Shown: one piece after another, positions 1-6,408 of the stretch
Layout: each line of letters starts with the position of its first letter
Position numbering within the stretch: the stretch's first letter is position 1
Assembly: GCA_964632165.1 (NCBI GenBank)
Contig: CAZWCZ010000003.1
Location: 1 to 64,000 of the forward strand
Direction: 5' to 3'
DNA from: SIG299 sp964632165
GTDB taxonomy: Bacteria > Bacillota > Clostridia > Lachnospirales > Lachnospiraceae
DNA: 64,000 nt
Notes under the pieces: model-generated
What the model was told of the DNA's origin: nothing
The model's input: the letters and a program-made list of their open reading frames with translations, nothing else
Databases searched by the model: none
Translations under genes and position numbers: made by a program

Positions 1-2
1 AT

Positions 3-53
3 GAAGCTGCACCGTCGGATGTTCAGGCAAAGGTAGTGGAAGAGAATAAATAA
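3..53 (+). CDS. C-terminal end of an upstream protein (partial)
   Basis: An open frame enters from the left edge and gives 16 residues ending in VVEENK before a TAA. It lies directly upstream of the serS promoter. The hydrophilic, charged composition looks like a real C-terminus, but the family cannot be told from 16 residues. In related Firmicutes chromosome-partition genes often precede serS, so a ParB-linked gene is possible; this is inference only. Confidence 0.35.
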   Translation, partial: EAAPSDVQAKVVEENK

Positions 54-68
54 AATCTGAAATTATGC

Positions 69-97
69 TTGCTAAATTTTCGGGTTTGGGATATACT
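69..97 (+). promoter_or_regulatory. Sigma-A promoter of the serS leader
   Basis: TTGCTA at 69-74 and TATACT at 92-97 are separated by 17 nt. Transcription would start near 104, just before the T-box leader. Confidence 0.6.
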
Positions 98-103
98 ATA
101 TGC

Positions 104-352
104 AGTTTGATGGTAAGGAAAGCTTCGGTAACGGATGGCTTTCAGAGAGCCGGTGGCAGGTGAAAACCGGTAGTCTATGTTATCTTTCCACTTTCCGGCA
201 GGGACTCACTGCACATCAGGATGAAAGTCCAAGGCTCGTATCCTATATCATACGTTTGAGGTGGCAAGAAGAGCAGATCGGATTGCAATTAGGGTGGCAA
301 CGCGGAATATTCCGTCCCTTATAAAGAGGGACGGAGTGTCCCGCGTTTTTTG
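104..352 (+). promoter_or_regulatory. T-box riboswitch leader of serS with terminator
   Basis: The T-box signature AGGGTGGCAACGCGG is at 291-305. The antiterminator pairs AGGG (291-294) with CCCT (316-319). The competing terminator pairs CGCGG (301-305) and TCCGTCCC (311-318) with GGGACGGA (328-335) and CCGCG (341-345), followed by six T. Upstream of it lies a structured stem I region including an AGAGAG element. T-boxes sense uncharged tRNA, and the downstream gene implies tRNA-Ser. I could not fix the specifier codon by eye. Small open frames inside the leader are not considered real genes. Confidence 0.9.
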
Positions 353-381
353 TATCATAGCTCAAGGAGGAAAAAGGATTT

Positions 382-1665
382 ATGTTAGATTTGAAATTCG
401 TAAGAGAAAATCCGGAAATTGTAAAGCAGAATATCAGAAATAAGTTTCAGGACAACAAGCTTCCGTTAGTGGATGAAGTGATCGCATTGGATGCAGAGAG
501 CAGAAAGACACAACAGGAGGCAGACAATCTCCGCGCGGAGAGAAAGAAGATTTCCAAGGAGATTGGCGGCCTTATGGCAAAGGGCTTAAAGGAAGAAGCC
601 GAAGCTGCAAAGCAAAAGGTTAATGAGTCGGCAGAACGTCTGGCTGCTTTGGAAGAAAAGGAAGCAGATCTTGCAGAAAATATAAAGAAGATCATGATGG
701 TCATCCCAAATATCATTGACCCGAGTGTCCCAATCGGTAAAGATGACAGCGAAAACGTAGAGGTGGAACGGTATGGGGAGCCTGTAGTTCCTGATTTTGA
801 AATTCCATATCACACAGAGATCATGGAAAAATTCAACGGGATTGATCTGGACAGTGCCAGAAGAGTAGCAGGAAACGGATTTTATTATCTTATGGGCGAT
901 ATTGCAAGACTTCACTCTGCAGTGATCTCTTATGCAAGAGATTTTATGATCAATCGTGGATTCACATACTGTATTCCGCCGTTTATGATCCGCAGTGATG
1001 TTGTTACAGGTGTTATGAGCTTTGCTGAAATGGAAGCAATGATGTATAAGATCGAAGGAGAAGATCTGTTCCTGATCGGAACCAGTGAACACTCCATGAT
1101 CGGTAAATTTATTGATACCATTCTTCCGGAGGAAACACTGCCACAGACATTGACCAGTTATTCGCCATGTTTCCGAAAAGAAAAGGGAGCACATGGCATT
1201 GAAGAACGTGGAGTATATCGTATCCATCAGTTTGAAAAACAGGAAATGATCGTTGTATGTAAGCCGGAAGAAAGCCCGATATGGTTTGATAAACTCTGGC
1301 AGAATACGGTGGATCTGTTCCGTTCCTTAGATATTCCGGTACGTACATTGGAGTGCTGCTCCGGTGACCTTGCGGATCTTAAAGTTAAATCCGTTGATGT
1401 AGAAGCATGGTCTCCAAGACAGAAGAAATACTTTGAAGTAGGAAGCTGCTCGAACCTTGGTGATGCTCAGGCAAGAAGATTAAAGATTCGCGTGAATGGT
1501 GCAGAAGGAAAATATTTTGCACATACGTTGAATAACACGGTAGTTGCTCCGCCTAGAATGCTGATTGCATTTTTGGAAAATAACTTAAATGCAGACGGTT
1601 CTGTAAATATTCCGGAGGCATTGCAGCCATACATGGGCGGTATGAAAAAAATTGAAGTAAAATAA
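382..1665 (+). CDS. serS: Serine--tRNA ligase
   Basis: This is cytoplasmic seryl-tRNA synthetase, 427 residues, the normal length. It charges tRNA-Ser with serine using ATP. Residues 1-110 are the charged coiled-coil arm that grips the tRNA long variable loop. The class II catalytic core follows, with motif 2 around SPCFRKEKGAHG, the EERGVYRIHQFEK segment, and motif 3 ending APPRMLIAFLEN. The start is set by AAGGAGG about 12 nt upstream. The gene follows its own T-box leader, so serine starvation should raise expression. It appears monocistronic, with a hairpin directly after it. Confidence 0.97.
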   Translation: MLDLKFVRENPEIVKQNIRNKFQDNKLPLVDEVIALDAESRKTQQEADNLRAERKKISKEIGGLMAKGLKEEAEAAKQKVNESAERLAALEEKEADLAENIKKIMMVIPNIIDPSVPIGKDDSENVEVERYGEPVVPDFEIPYHTEIMEKFNGIDLDSARRVAGNGFYYLMGDIARLHSAVISYARDFMINRGFTYCIPPFMIRSDVVTGVMSFAEMEAMMYKIEGEDLFLIGTSEHSMIGKFIDTILPEETLPQTLTSYSPCFRKEKGAHGIEERGVYRIHQFEKQEMIVVCKPEESPIWFDKLWQNTVDLFRSLDIPVRTLECCSGDLADLKVKSVDVEAWSPRQKKYFEVGSCSNLGDAQARRLKIRVNGAEGKYFAHTLNNTVVAPPRMLIAFLENNLNADGSVNIPEALQPYMGGMKKIEVK

Positions 1666-1696
1666 GATTAAAAGATTTTTTCATTAAATTCTTTCC

Positions 1697-1736
1697 AAAG
1701 GTCGCTGCAGCTTGTAATTGAGTTGCAGCGACCTTT
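1697..1736 (+). terminator. Hairpin after serS
   Basis: A 13-bp perfect stem, AAAGGTCGCTGCA with TGCAGCGACCTTT, encloses a 14-nt loop. The T tail is short and interrupted (TTTAAATT), so it is strong as a hairpin but only moderate as an intrinsic terminator. Confidence 0.65.
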
Positions 1737-1794
1737 AAATTAAGGGATGGCATTATCGTAATCGATCCACATTTGGATGTGAACGCGGATGGAC

Positions 1795-1835
1795 AAAAAA
1801 ATAAGGAAAACCTTGTTCAAAAGATTTTCCTTATT
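1795..1835 (-). terminator. Rho-independent terminator of tRNA-Gly
   Basis: On the minus strand AATAAGGAAAA pairs with TTTTCCTTATT and runs into a T tract. It lies 11 nt beyond the tRNA 3' end, which fits a single-gene tRNA transcript. Confidence 0.75.
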
Positions 1836-1845
1836 AATTGAAAAG

Positions 1846-1918
1846 AGCGCGAGACGGGACTCGAACCCGCGGCCTCGACCTTGGCAAGGTCGCGCTCCAC
1901 CAACTGAGCCACTCGCGC
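1846..1918 (-). tRNA. tRNA-Gly (GCC)
   Basis: A 73-nt cloverleaf: 7-bp acceptor GCGCGAG/CTCGCGC, D arm with GGCTCAGTTGG, anticodon stem CGACC/GGTCG with loop TTGCCAA (anticodon GCC, complement of 1883-1885), and T arm with GGTTCGAGTCC. The discriminator base is U, usual for bacterial tRNA-Gly. The CCA tail is not encoded (CTTTT follows), so it must be added enzymatically. It has its own promoter and terminator. Confidence 0.96.
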
Positions 1919-1947
1919 ATTTATGTGCTCTGCCGAACACATAAAAT

Positions 1948-1976
1948 ATCTTACATCATTTTATTGAGGATGTCAA
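1948..1976 (-). promoter_or_regulatory. Promoter of tRNA-Gly
   Basis: Read on the minus strand, TTGACA (1971-1976) and TAAGAT (1948-1953) are 17 nt apart. A short inverted repeat (TATGTG...CACATA, 1922-1943) lies between the start point and the tRNA 5' end. Confidence 0.7.
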
Positions 1977-2059
1977 TAGTTTTTTTGAATTTTTCCGCAA
2001 ATTCAAAAAAATGATCCGGAAGAGTTTTTGAAAATTTAATGATTTTAATGCTTCTTTCA

Positions 2060-2088
2060 TTGAAATACAATCAGAAATGGAATATGAT
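2060..2088 (+). promoter_or_regulatory. Promoter of the zinc-ribbon/DUF5685/J-domain group
   Basis: TTGAAA (2060-2065), a 17-nt spacer and TATGAT (2083-2088) lie 36 nt before the first gene start. Confidence 0.65.
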
Positions 2089-2124
2089 AATAAAGCAGAC
2101 TAAACAGAAAGAAGAGTGATTGAT

Positions 2125-2526
2125 ATGAAGTGGAAAGAAAAATTTCAGCGGTTTATGTACGGACGATATGGAATGGACGCATTTGGTAAGTTTTTATCAT
2201 GGACTTCGATCGTATTATTGATCTGTTCCATGTTTTTCCGGGGGAGCATTCTGTATCTGCTCGCCTTGGGCATATTGATTTATTGCTATTTCCGTATGTT
2301 TTCGCGTAATGTACAAAAAAGATATCAGGAAAATTGTACCTATTACCGTTATACAAATAAGATCAGGGAATATATTAAAAAGCAGAAGTATTATATGCAG
2401 CAGAGGAAGACACATCATATCTATCGATGTCCGAACTGTAAACAAAAGATCCGTGTTCCGCGCGGAAAGGGAAAAATTGCGATCCGTTGCAGGACATGTG
2501 GTACAGAATTTATTAAGAAAAGCTGA
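2125..2526 (+). CDS. Small membrane protein with C-terminal zinc ribbon
   Basis: About 133 residues, function unknown. A charged N-terminus is followed by two close hydrophobic segments (around FLSWTSIVLLICSMFF and ILYLLALGILIYCYF), a basic linker, and a C-terminal zinc ribbon with CPNC and CRTCG pairs about 20 residues apart. The ribbon should face the cytoplasm. The ATG at 2125 is preferred because AGAAGAG sits about 10 nt upstream; a GTG at 2116 in frame would fall inside that site. It is 11 nt upstream of the next gene and probably co-transcribed with it. The ribbon may bind a metal, nucleic acid or a protein partner; nothing in the sequence decides which. Confidence 0.75.
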   Translation: MKWKEKFQRFMYGRYGMDAFGKFLSWTSIVLLICSMFFRGSILYLLALGILIYCYFRMFSRNVQKRYQENCTYYRYTNKIREYIKKQKYYMQQRKTHHIYRCPNCKQKIRVPRGKGKIAIRCRTCGTEFIKKS

Positions 2527-2537
2527 AAGAGGATGCA

Positions 2538-3371
2538 ATGTTTGGATATATTACGGTAAATAAAAAGGAATTGAAGATAAAAGACTGGGACAGGTACCAT
2601 GCGTATTACTGCGGTTTGTGCCATGCGTTAAAGGAAGTAGCCGGGACGAAGGCAAGAATGACGGTCTCGTATGATATGACATTCCTTGCCATGCTGCTGG
2701 ATGATCTGTATGACTGTGAGAAGCAGGAGGGAATGCGCCGCTGTACGGTTCATATGACAAAAAAGGAATTTGTGTTAAGTGAGGCATCTTTATATGCTGC
2801 CAAAATGAATTTACTGCTTTGTTATGATAATCTGATGGATGACTGGAAGGATGACAAGAATCCAACGGCTTATGCGGCGGCGAAGGTACTTTCAGGGACA
2901 AGAAAACGTATTGCGCAGGAATATCCGAGGCAGGCAAGGGCAGTGGATGATTATATAAAAAAACTGCATGATTGTGAAAACAGTAAGCACACCAATCTGG
3001 ATGCGGCGGCAGGTCTGACCGGTGAGATGCTGGGAGAATTATTTTGCTGGAAAGAAGACGAATGGCGGTCGGATCTGTATCAGACCGGGTTTTATCTGGG
3101 GAAGTTTATTTACTTAATGGATGCTTATGAAGATATGGAAAAGGACGAAAAGCATGGAGGGTATAATCCGTTTTTGCTGTCGCATGACGGAACATCGAAT
3201 GAGGAACTGGCGGAAGAGAGCCTTACGATGATGGCGGCGGGAGCGGCGGAAGCCATGGAACGTCTGCCGTTAGTAGAAAATATAGAAATATTGCGGAATA
3301 TCCTGTATGCCGGTATCTGGGGCAAGTACGAGATGATAAAAGCAAAGAGAGAAAAAGGAGAAAAGAAATGA
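2538..3371 (+). CDS. DUF5685-like protein
   Basis: A 277-residue, mostly helical soluble protein. The N-terminus, MFGYITVNKKEL followed by YYCGLCHAL, and the acidic helices after it match what I recall of the DUF5685 family in Firmicutes, whose function is unknown. The CxxC-type pair (CGLC) near residue 30 could bind metal. The helical core with DD and DxxED patterns faintly recalls isoprenoid-synthase-type bundles, but no reaction can be assigned. The stop overlaps the next ATG (ATGATAA at 3368), so it is translationally coupled to the J-domain gene. Confidence 0.7.
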   Translation: MFGYITVNKKELKIKDWDRYHAYYCGLCHALKEVAGTKARMTVSYDMTFLAMLLDDLYDCEKQEGMRRCTVHMTKKEFVLSEASLYAAKMNLLLCYDNLMDDWKDDKNPTAYAAAKVLSGTRKRIAQEYPRQARAVDDYIKKLHDCENSKHTNLDAAAGLTGEMLGELFCWKEDEWRSDLYQTGFYLGKFIYLMDAYEDMEKDEKHGGYNPFLLSHDGTSNEELAEESLTMMAAGAAEAMERLPLVENIEILRNILYAGIWGKYEMIKAKREKGEKK

Positions 3372-4054
3372 TAAATCCTTATCAGATTTTAGGAGTGTCC
3401 GAATCGGCAGACATGGATGAGATAAAGAAAGCATACCGTAAACTGAGCCGGATTTATCATCCGGATGCCAATGTGAATAATCCCAATAAAGATCAGGCAG
3501 AGGCGAAATTTAAGGAGATCCAGGCGGCATATAAGCAGATTGTAGATGAACGGGAACATGGAGGAAAGAGCGGAAACTATGGTCAGGGAAGCTATTCTCA
3601 GGGTGGCTATTCCCAGGGGACTTATTCCGGCGGATACCGGGATCCGTTTGAAGAATTTTTTTGGGGTTTTGGCGGCCATACGGAATACCGGCAGGAGAGC
3701 AATGAATCGACCAGAATGCAGGCCGCCGGAAACTATATCAGGAACGGTCATTATAAAGAAGCATGGAATGTGCTTGAAAGCATTCCGCAGGTAGAGCGGA
3801 ATGCAAAATGGTTTTACTACAGTGCCATGGCAAATGCGGGAACAGGGAATAATGTAACGGCGCAGGAGCATGCAAAGAAAGCAGTGGAGTTAGAACCGGA
3901 CAATTATCAGTATCAGTCGCTGCTGCAGCAGTTGCAGTCAGGGACAAGCAGGTATTACGGAAGAGGACAGAGCTACGGACGTTCTTATGCAAGCGTGAGC
4001 AGCTGCTGTTTTGAATGTTTAATGCTGCAGTGCCTGTGCAGGTGCTGCTGTTAA
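3368..4054 (+). CDS. J-domain (DnaJ-like) protein with Cys-rich tail
   Basis: A 228-residue protein. Residues 1-65 are a J domain with the HPD triad (IYHPDAN), the motif that stimulates DnaK ATPase. It lacks the DnaJ zinc-finger and client-binding domains. A Gly/Tyr/Ser/Gln-rich linker follows, then a TPR-like helical part (about 115-190), and a short C-terminus with seven Cys in the last 16 residues, CCFECLMLQCLCRCCC. It is therefore a specialised co-chaperone rather than DnaJ. It overlaps the DUF5685-like gene by 4 nt, which suggests a shared client. The Cys tail could bind metal or be acylated; this is inference. Confidence 0.8.
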   Translation: MINPYQILGVSESADMDEIKKAYRKLSRIYHPDANVNNPNKDQAEAKFKEIQAAYKQIVDEREHGGKSGNYGQGSYSQGGYSQGTYSGGYRDPFEEFFWGFGGHTEYRQESNESTRMQAAGNYIRNGHYKEAWNVLESIPQVERNAKWFYYSAMANAGTGNNVTAQEHAKKAVELEPDNYQYQSLLQQLQSGTSRYYGRGQSYGRSYASVSSCCFECLMLQCLCRCCC

Positions 4055-4060
4055 CAAAAC

Positions 4061-4118
4061 AAAAAGGGAAGAGAGTCTCGTTTGACATGAATTACTTTGA
4101 CGGACTTTCTTCCCTTTT
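4061..4118. terminator. Bidirectional terminator between convergent genes
   Basis: AAAAGGGAAGAGAGTC pairs with GACTTTCTTCCCTTTT with one mismatch. Both strands end in T-rich tracts, so it can serve the J-domain gene on plus and the LysR operon on minus. Confidence 0.8.
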
Positions 4119-4169
4119 AGTTTAGGATGTGACAAATCATAGAATACGGAGGATATCCGTATGATAACA

Positions 4170-5162
4170 TCAATACATGGAACCGGACGGCAGCGGACGC
4201 TTACGGCTGTAAGCATGCATACTGCCGCGTTTCCGTCTGCGGATGGCATAGATTCTGAGCCAAAGCAGGACACGGTGCATACGCGGTATGGCATACCATA
4301 ATAAAACCACTGCAAAGAAGAATAATAAGCAGACGATCATGGTAAGGATATTTGGAGACTTCCACAATGCAATCAGATTATAGCCGCCGAGTACTGTAAC
4401 TGTTGAAGCGCTTTGTGACGAACGGCTGTTTGCGGGAAAAGTTTCTGCGAAGGAAAGAGCCGCTGCCAGAGTAAGAGAAGTCTGTTCCCTTGTCACGATG
4501 GATTCCTGGTAATCGGAAAGCAGTGTTCCTTCGGCATCCTTTGGCATAAAATCAAGCAGACCGAAAGAACGGTATGATACGTAATGGAACAAGGCGAAAA
4601 TATCGTCAGTTGCAATGATATGATATAAAACAGATCCTTCGGAAGAAACTGCGGTGCCATTAGCAAAAGACAGCTCTGTTACACGGTCAAAAGGAAGGCG
4701 GTTTTTGTGATAGGTAAATGTCAGGCCGTCTAAATAGACGGTAACATCGCGACTGTCGGCAGCAACGGCACTCTCTGCAAGAAAATAGAGTTCTTCTCCC
4801 GTCAGATAAAAGCTGTACAGATTTTTATTTTCCAGTAAAGAGAGGAGTTCTGCTTCGTTTGCGGTTTCACTGCCCTCAGGAAGTATCAGCACTACAACAT
4901 CTGCATCCTTAGAAAGAGTGGAATATGTACTTATTGAGGAGCGAATCTTCTGACAAAGAGCCATGTGAAAGGAAGATTCAGCAGAAACCGAGTTATCGGA
5001 ATAAGTAGTCGGAAGCAGACAGGCGGTCAAAAGAAGGACACAAAAAGCAAGTACGTAAACTGCAGATTTCCATTTTGAAAAATCATAATCATTCACAGAA
5101 AGAAGAAACTGATATATTTTCTTTTTAAAACGTATTTTCATGCGCATTCTTTTACGCTTCAT
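4170..5162 (-). CDS. Membrane-anchored protein with 5'-nucleotidase-C-like domain
   Basis: About 330 residues. The start at 5162 is preferred: AAGGAGG lies 10 nt upstream, and it overlaps the LysR stop by 11 nt. A basic N-terminus is followed by a transmembrane segment (VYVLAFCVLLLTACLL), an extracytoplasmic domain of about 220 residues, a second membrane segment (LTMIVCLLFFFAVVLLWYA) and a basic tail. The middle part (LTGEELYFLAE, then VYLDGLTFTYHKNRLPFDRVTEL and a late YHIIATDD) resembles the C-terminal substrate-specificity domain of 5'-nucleotidases, but the metallophosphatase domain is absent. A binding or sensing role is inference. It probably depends on the LysR gene for expression. 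Confidence 0.55.
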   Translation of the reverse strand: MKRKRMRMKIRFKKKIYQFLLSVNDYDFSKWKSAVYVLAFCVLLLTACLLPTTYSDNSVSAESSFHMALCQKIRSSISTYSTLSKDADVVVLILPEGSETANEAELLSLLENKNLYSFYLTGEELYFLAESAVAADSRDVTVYLDGLTFTYHKNRLPFDRVTELSFANGTAVSSEGSVLYHIIATDDIFALFHYVSYRSFGLLDFMPKDAEGTLLSDYQESIVTREQTSLTLAAALSFAETFPANSRSSQSASTVTVLGGYNLIALWKSPNILTMIVCLLFFFAVVLLWYAIPRMHRVLLWLRIYAIRRRKRGSMHAYSRKRPLPSGSMY

Positions 5163-6147
5163 GTGGGAAATCCTCCTTTTCTTTTTTTTGATGGTAAAAT
5201 CCGATAAAATTTTTAACGGATTCTGTTTGTAGAGAAGTCTTTCGGTAAGCAAAACCGATGGACTCTTTTTTTATCTTTTCCGGAAGCGGAAGTTCTGTTA
5301 AGGCGTGTGCGTTCAACTCTTCCTGCACAAATTCCTTGACTACAAGGCCGATTCCGAGACCGATACGTGTAAAGTCTATTAAAAGATCCATACTGTTGAT
5401 CTTCAAAAGATGCTCCGGAGTGATCCGGTACTGTTCCAGAAGATCTTCCTGATCCCGGACGGAAATCTCACGGTTGTCCAATAAGAGCAGGCTCCCGTGC
5501 TTTAATGCGGAAAGAGATGAGTCTGCAGCAGCTGCTCTGTAAGGACGGCGTCTTTTGCTTGCCGCGTTTTCTGAAGAAGCGGAGGTGTTCTGCTCACGTA
5601 TCTGCAGATTTTTTAAATAGGATTCGGTGGCAACAAAACATCCTTCTATTTCCGTGATCGGTAAAAATTCAAGCGGAGTAATATTCCCGGATCCGCAGAT
5701 GAGTCCGACATCAAGAATTCCCTCTTCTAACAGAGAAATTGTTTTAGAAGCCGGGCAGCACTGAACGTCAATCTGAATATGAGGATACTGTTCAATAAAA
5801 TGCTGCAAATACGGCATCAGAACGTACTTGCAAAGGGTATCGCTGACACCGATACGCAGACGGCTGATGCCGAGAGCGTGAATCCGGCGAAGATCTTCTT
5901 CTCCTTTTTTTAGGGAATCAAATGCTGTTTTGGTATGTTCATAAAGGAGCTGACCTTCTTCTGTCAGATGAACACCCCGGGAACTGCGGACGAAAAGTTT
6001 TACGGAGAGATTCTGCTCCAGTTTACTGACGGCACGGCTGATGGCAGGCTGACTGATATAGAGAGCTTTAGCTGCTTTTGAAATATTACCGGCTTCAGCT
6101 ACCGCATTAAAAATATGGTAGGACGATAAGGCAGATTCAGTTTCCAT
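5152..6147 (-). CDS. LysR-family transcriptional regulator
   Basis: About 331 residues. The N-terminal winged helix-turn-helix (SYHIFNAVAEAGNISKAAKAL, then ISQPAISRAVSKLE and FVRSSRGVHLTEEG) is typical LysR and is followed by a periplasmic-binding-like effector domain. An Ala/Ser/Arg-rich stretch near residues 190-215 looks like a flexible insertion. The ATG at 6147 is preferred over a GTG at 6156 because GGAGGAGG overlaps the GTG and is well spaced from the ATG. The gene is divergent from the GH3 glucosidase and overlaps the downstream membrane protein, so it may regulate either. The inducer is unknown. Confidence 0.9.
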   Translation of the reverse strand: METESALSSYHIFNAVAEAGNISKAAKALYISQPAISRAVSKLEQNLSVKLFVRSSRGVHLTEEGQLLYEHTKTAFDSLKKGEEDLRRIHALGISRLRIGVSDTLCKYVLMPYLQHFIEQYPHIQIDVQCCPASKTISLLEEGILDVGLICGSGNITPLEFLPITEIEGCFVATESYLKNLQIREQNTSASSENAASKRRRPYRAAAADSSLSALKHGSLLLLDNREISVRDQEDLLEQYRITPEHLLKINSMDLLIDFTRIGLGIGLVVKEFVQEELNAHALTELPLPEKIKKESIGFAYRKTSLQTESVKNFIGFYHQKKEKEDFPHEA

Positions 6148-6194
6148 GGTATTCACCTCCTCCGGATCAACAGAATGAAAATATAATTAAAAGT

Positions 6195-6207
6195 TATGAT
6201 AATCATA
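6195..6207. promoter_or_regulatory. Odd palindrome in the LysR leader
   Basis: TATGAT-A-ATCATA is a perfect 6-bp inverted repeat with a 1-nt centre. It lies just downstream of the predicted LysR transcription start and about 50 nt before its ATG, a plausible autoregulatory site. There is no experimental support. Confidence 0.35.
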
Positions 6208-6223
6208 TCTTTTATGCATTTTG

Positions 6224-6252
6224 ATTATACCAGAAAATGAAGTATAGTGCAA
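6224..6252 (-). promoter_or_regulatory. Promoter of the LysR operon
   Basis: On the minus strand, TTGCAC (6247-6252), a 17-nt spacer and TATAAT (6224-6229), preceded by an extended TGG, form a near-consensus sigma-A promoter. Confidence 0.75.
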
Positions 6253-6408
6253 GGAAAATAAAAAGAAAAACGACCGATGATGACAAAAAAGAGACTTTTC
6301 GTGAAAAATCGGAACATGGGCATATTCTTGTGATAAAATAAGAAAGAAAACAGGGATAAGCTGTGCAGAAATGAAGCATGGCTGAGAAAACAGAAAGGTA
6401 ATGATAAA

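Noticed and set aside
100..443. Small open frames in the serS leader
   Set aside because: They overlap the T-box structure, lack ribosome binding sites and have unrealistic composition.
586..1227. 213-codon open frame antisense to serS
   Set aside because: It mirrors the codon pattern of serS, has no ribosome site and no domain; a shadow of the real gene.
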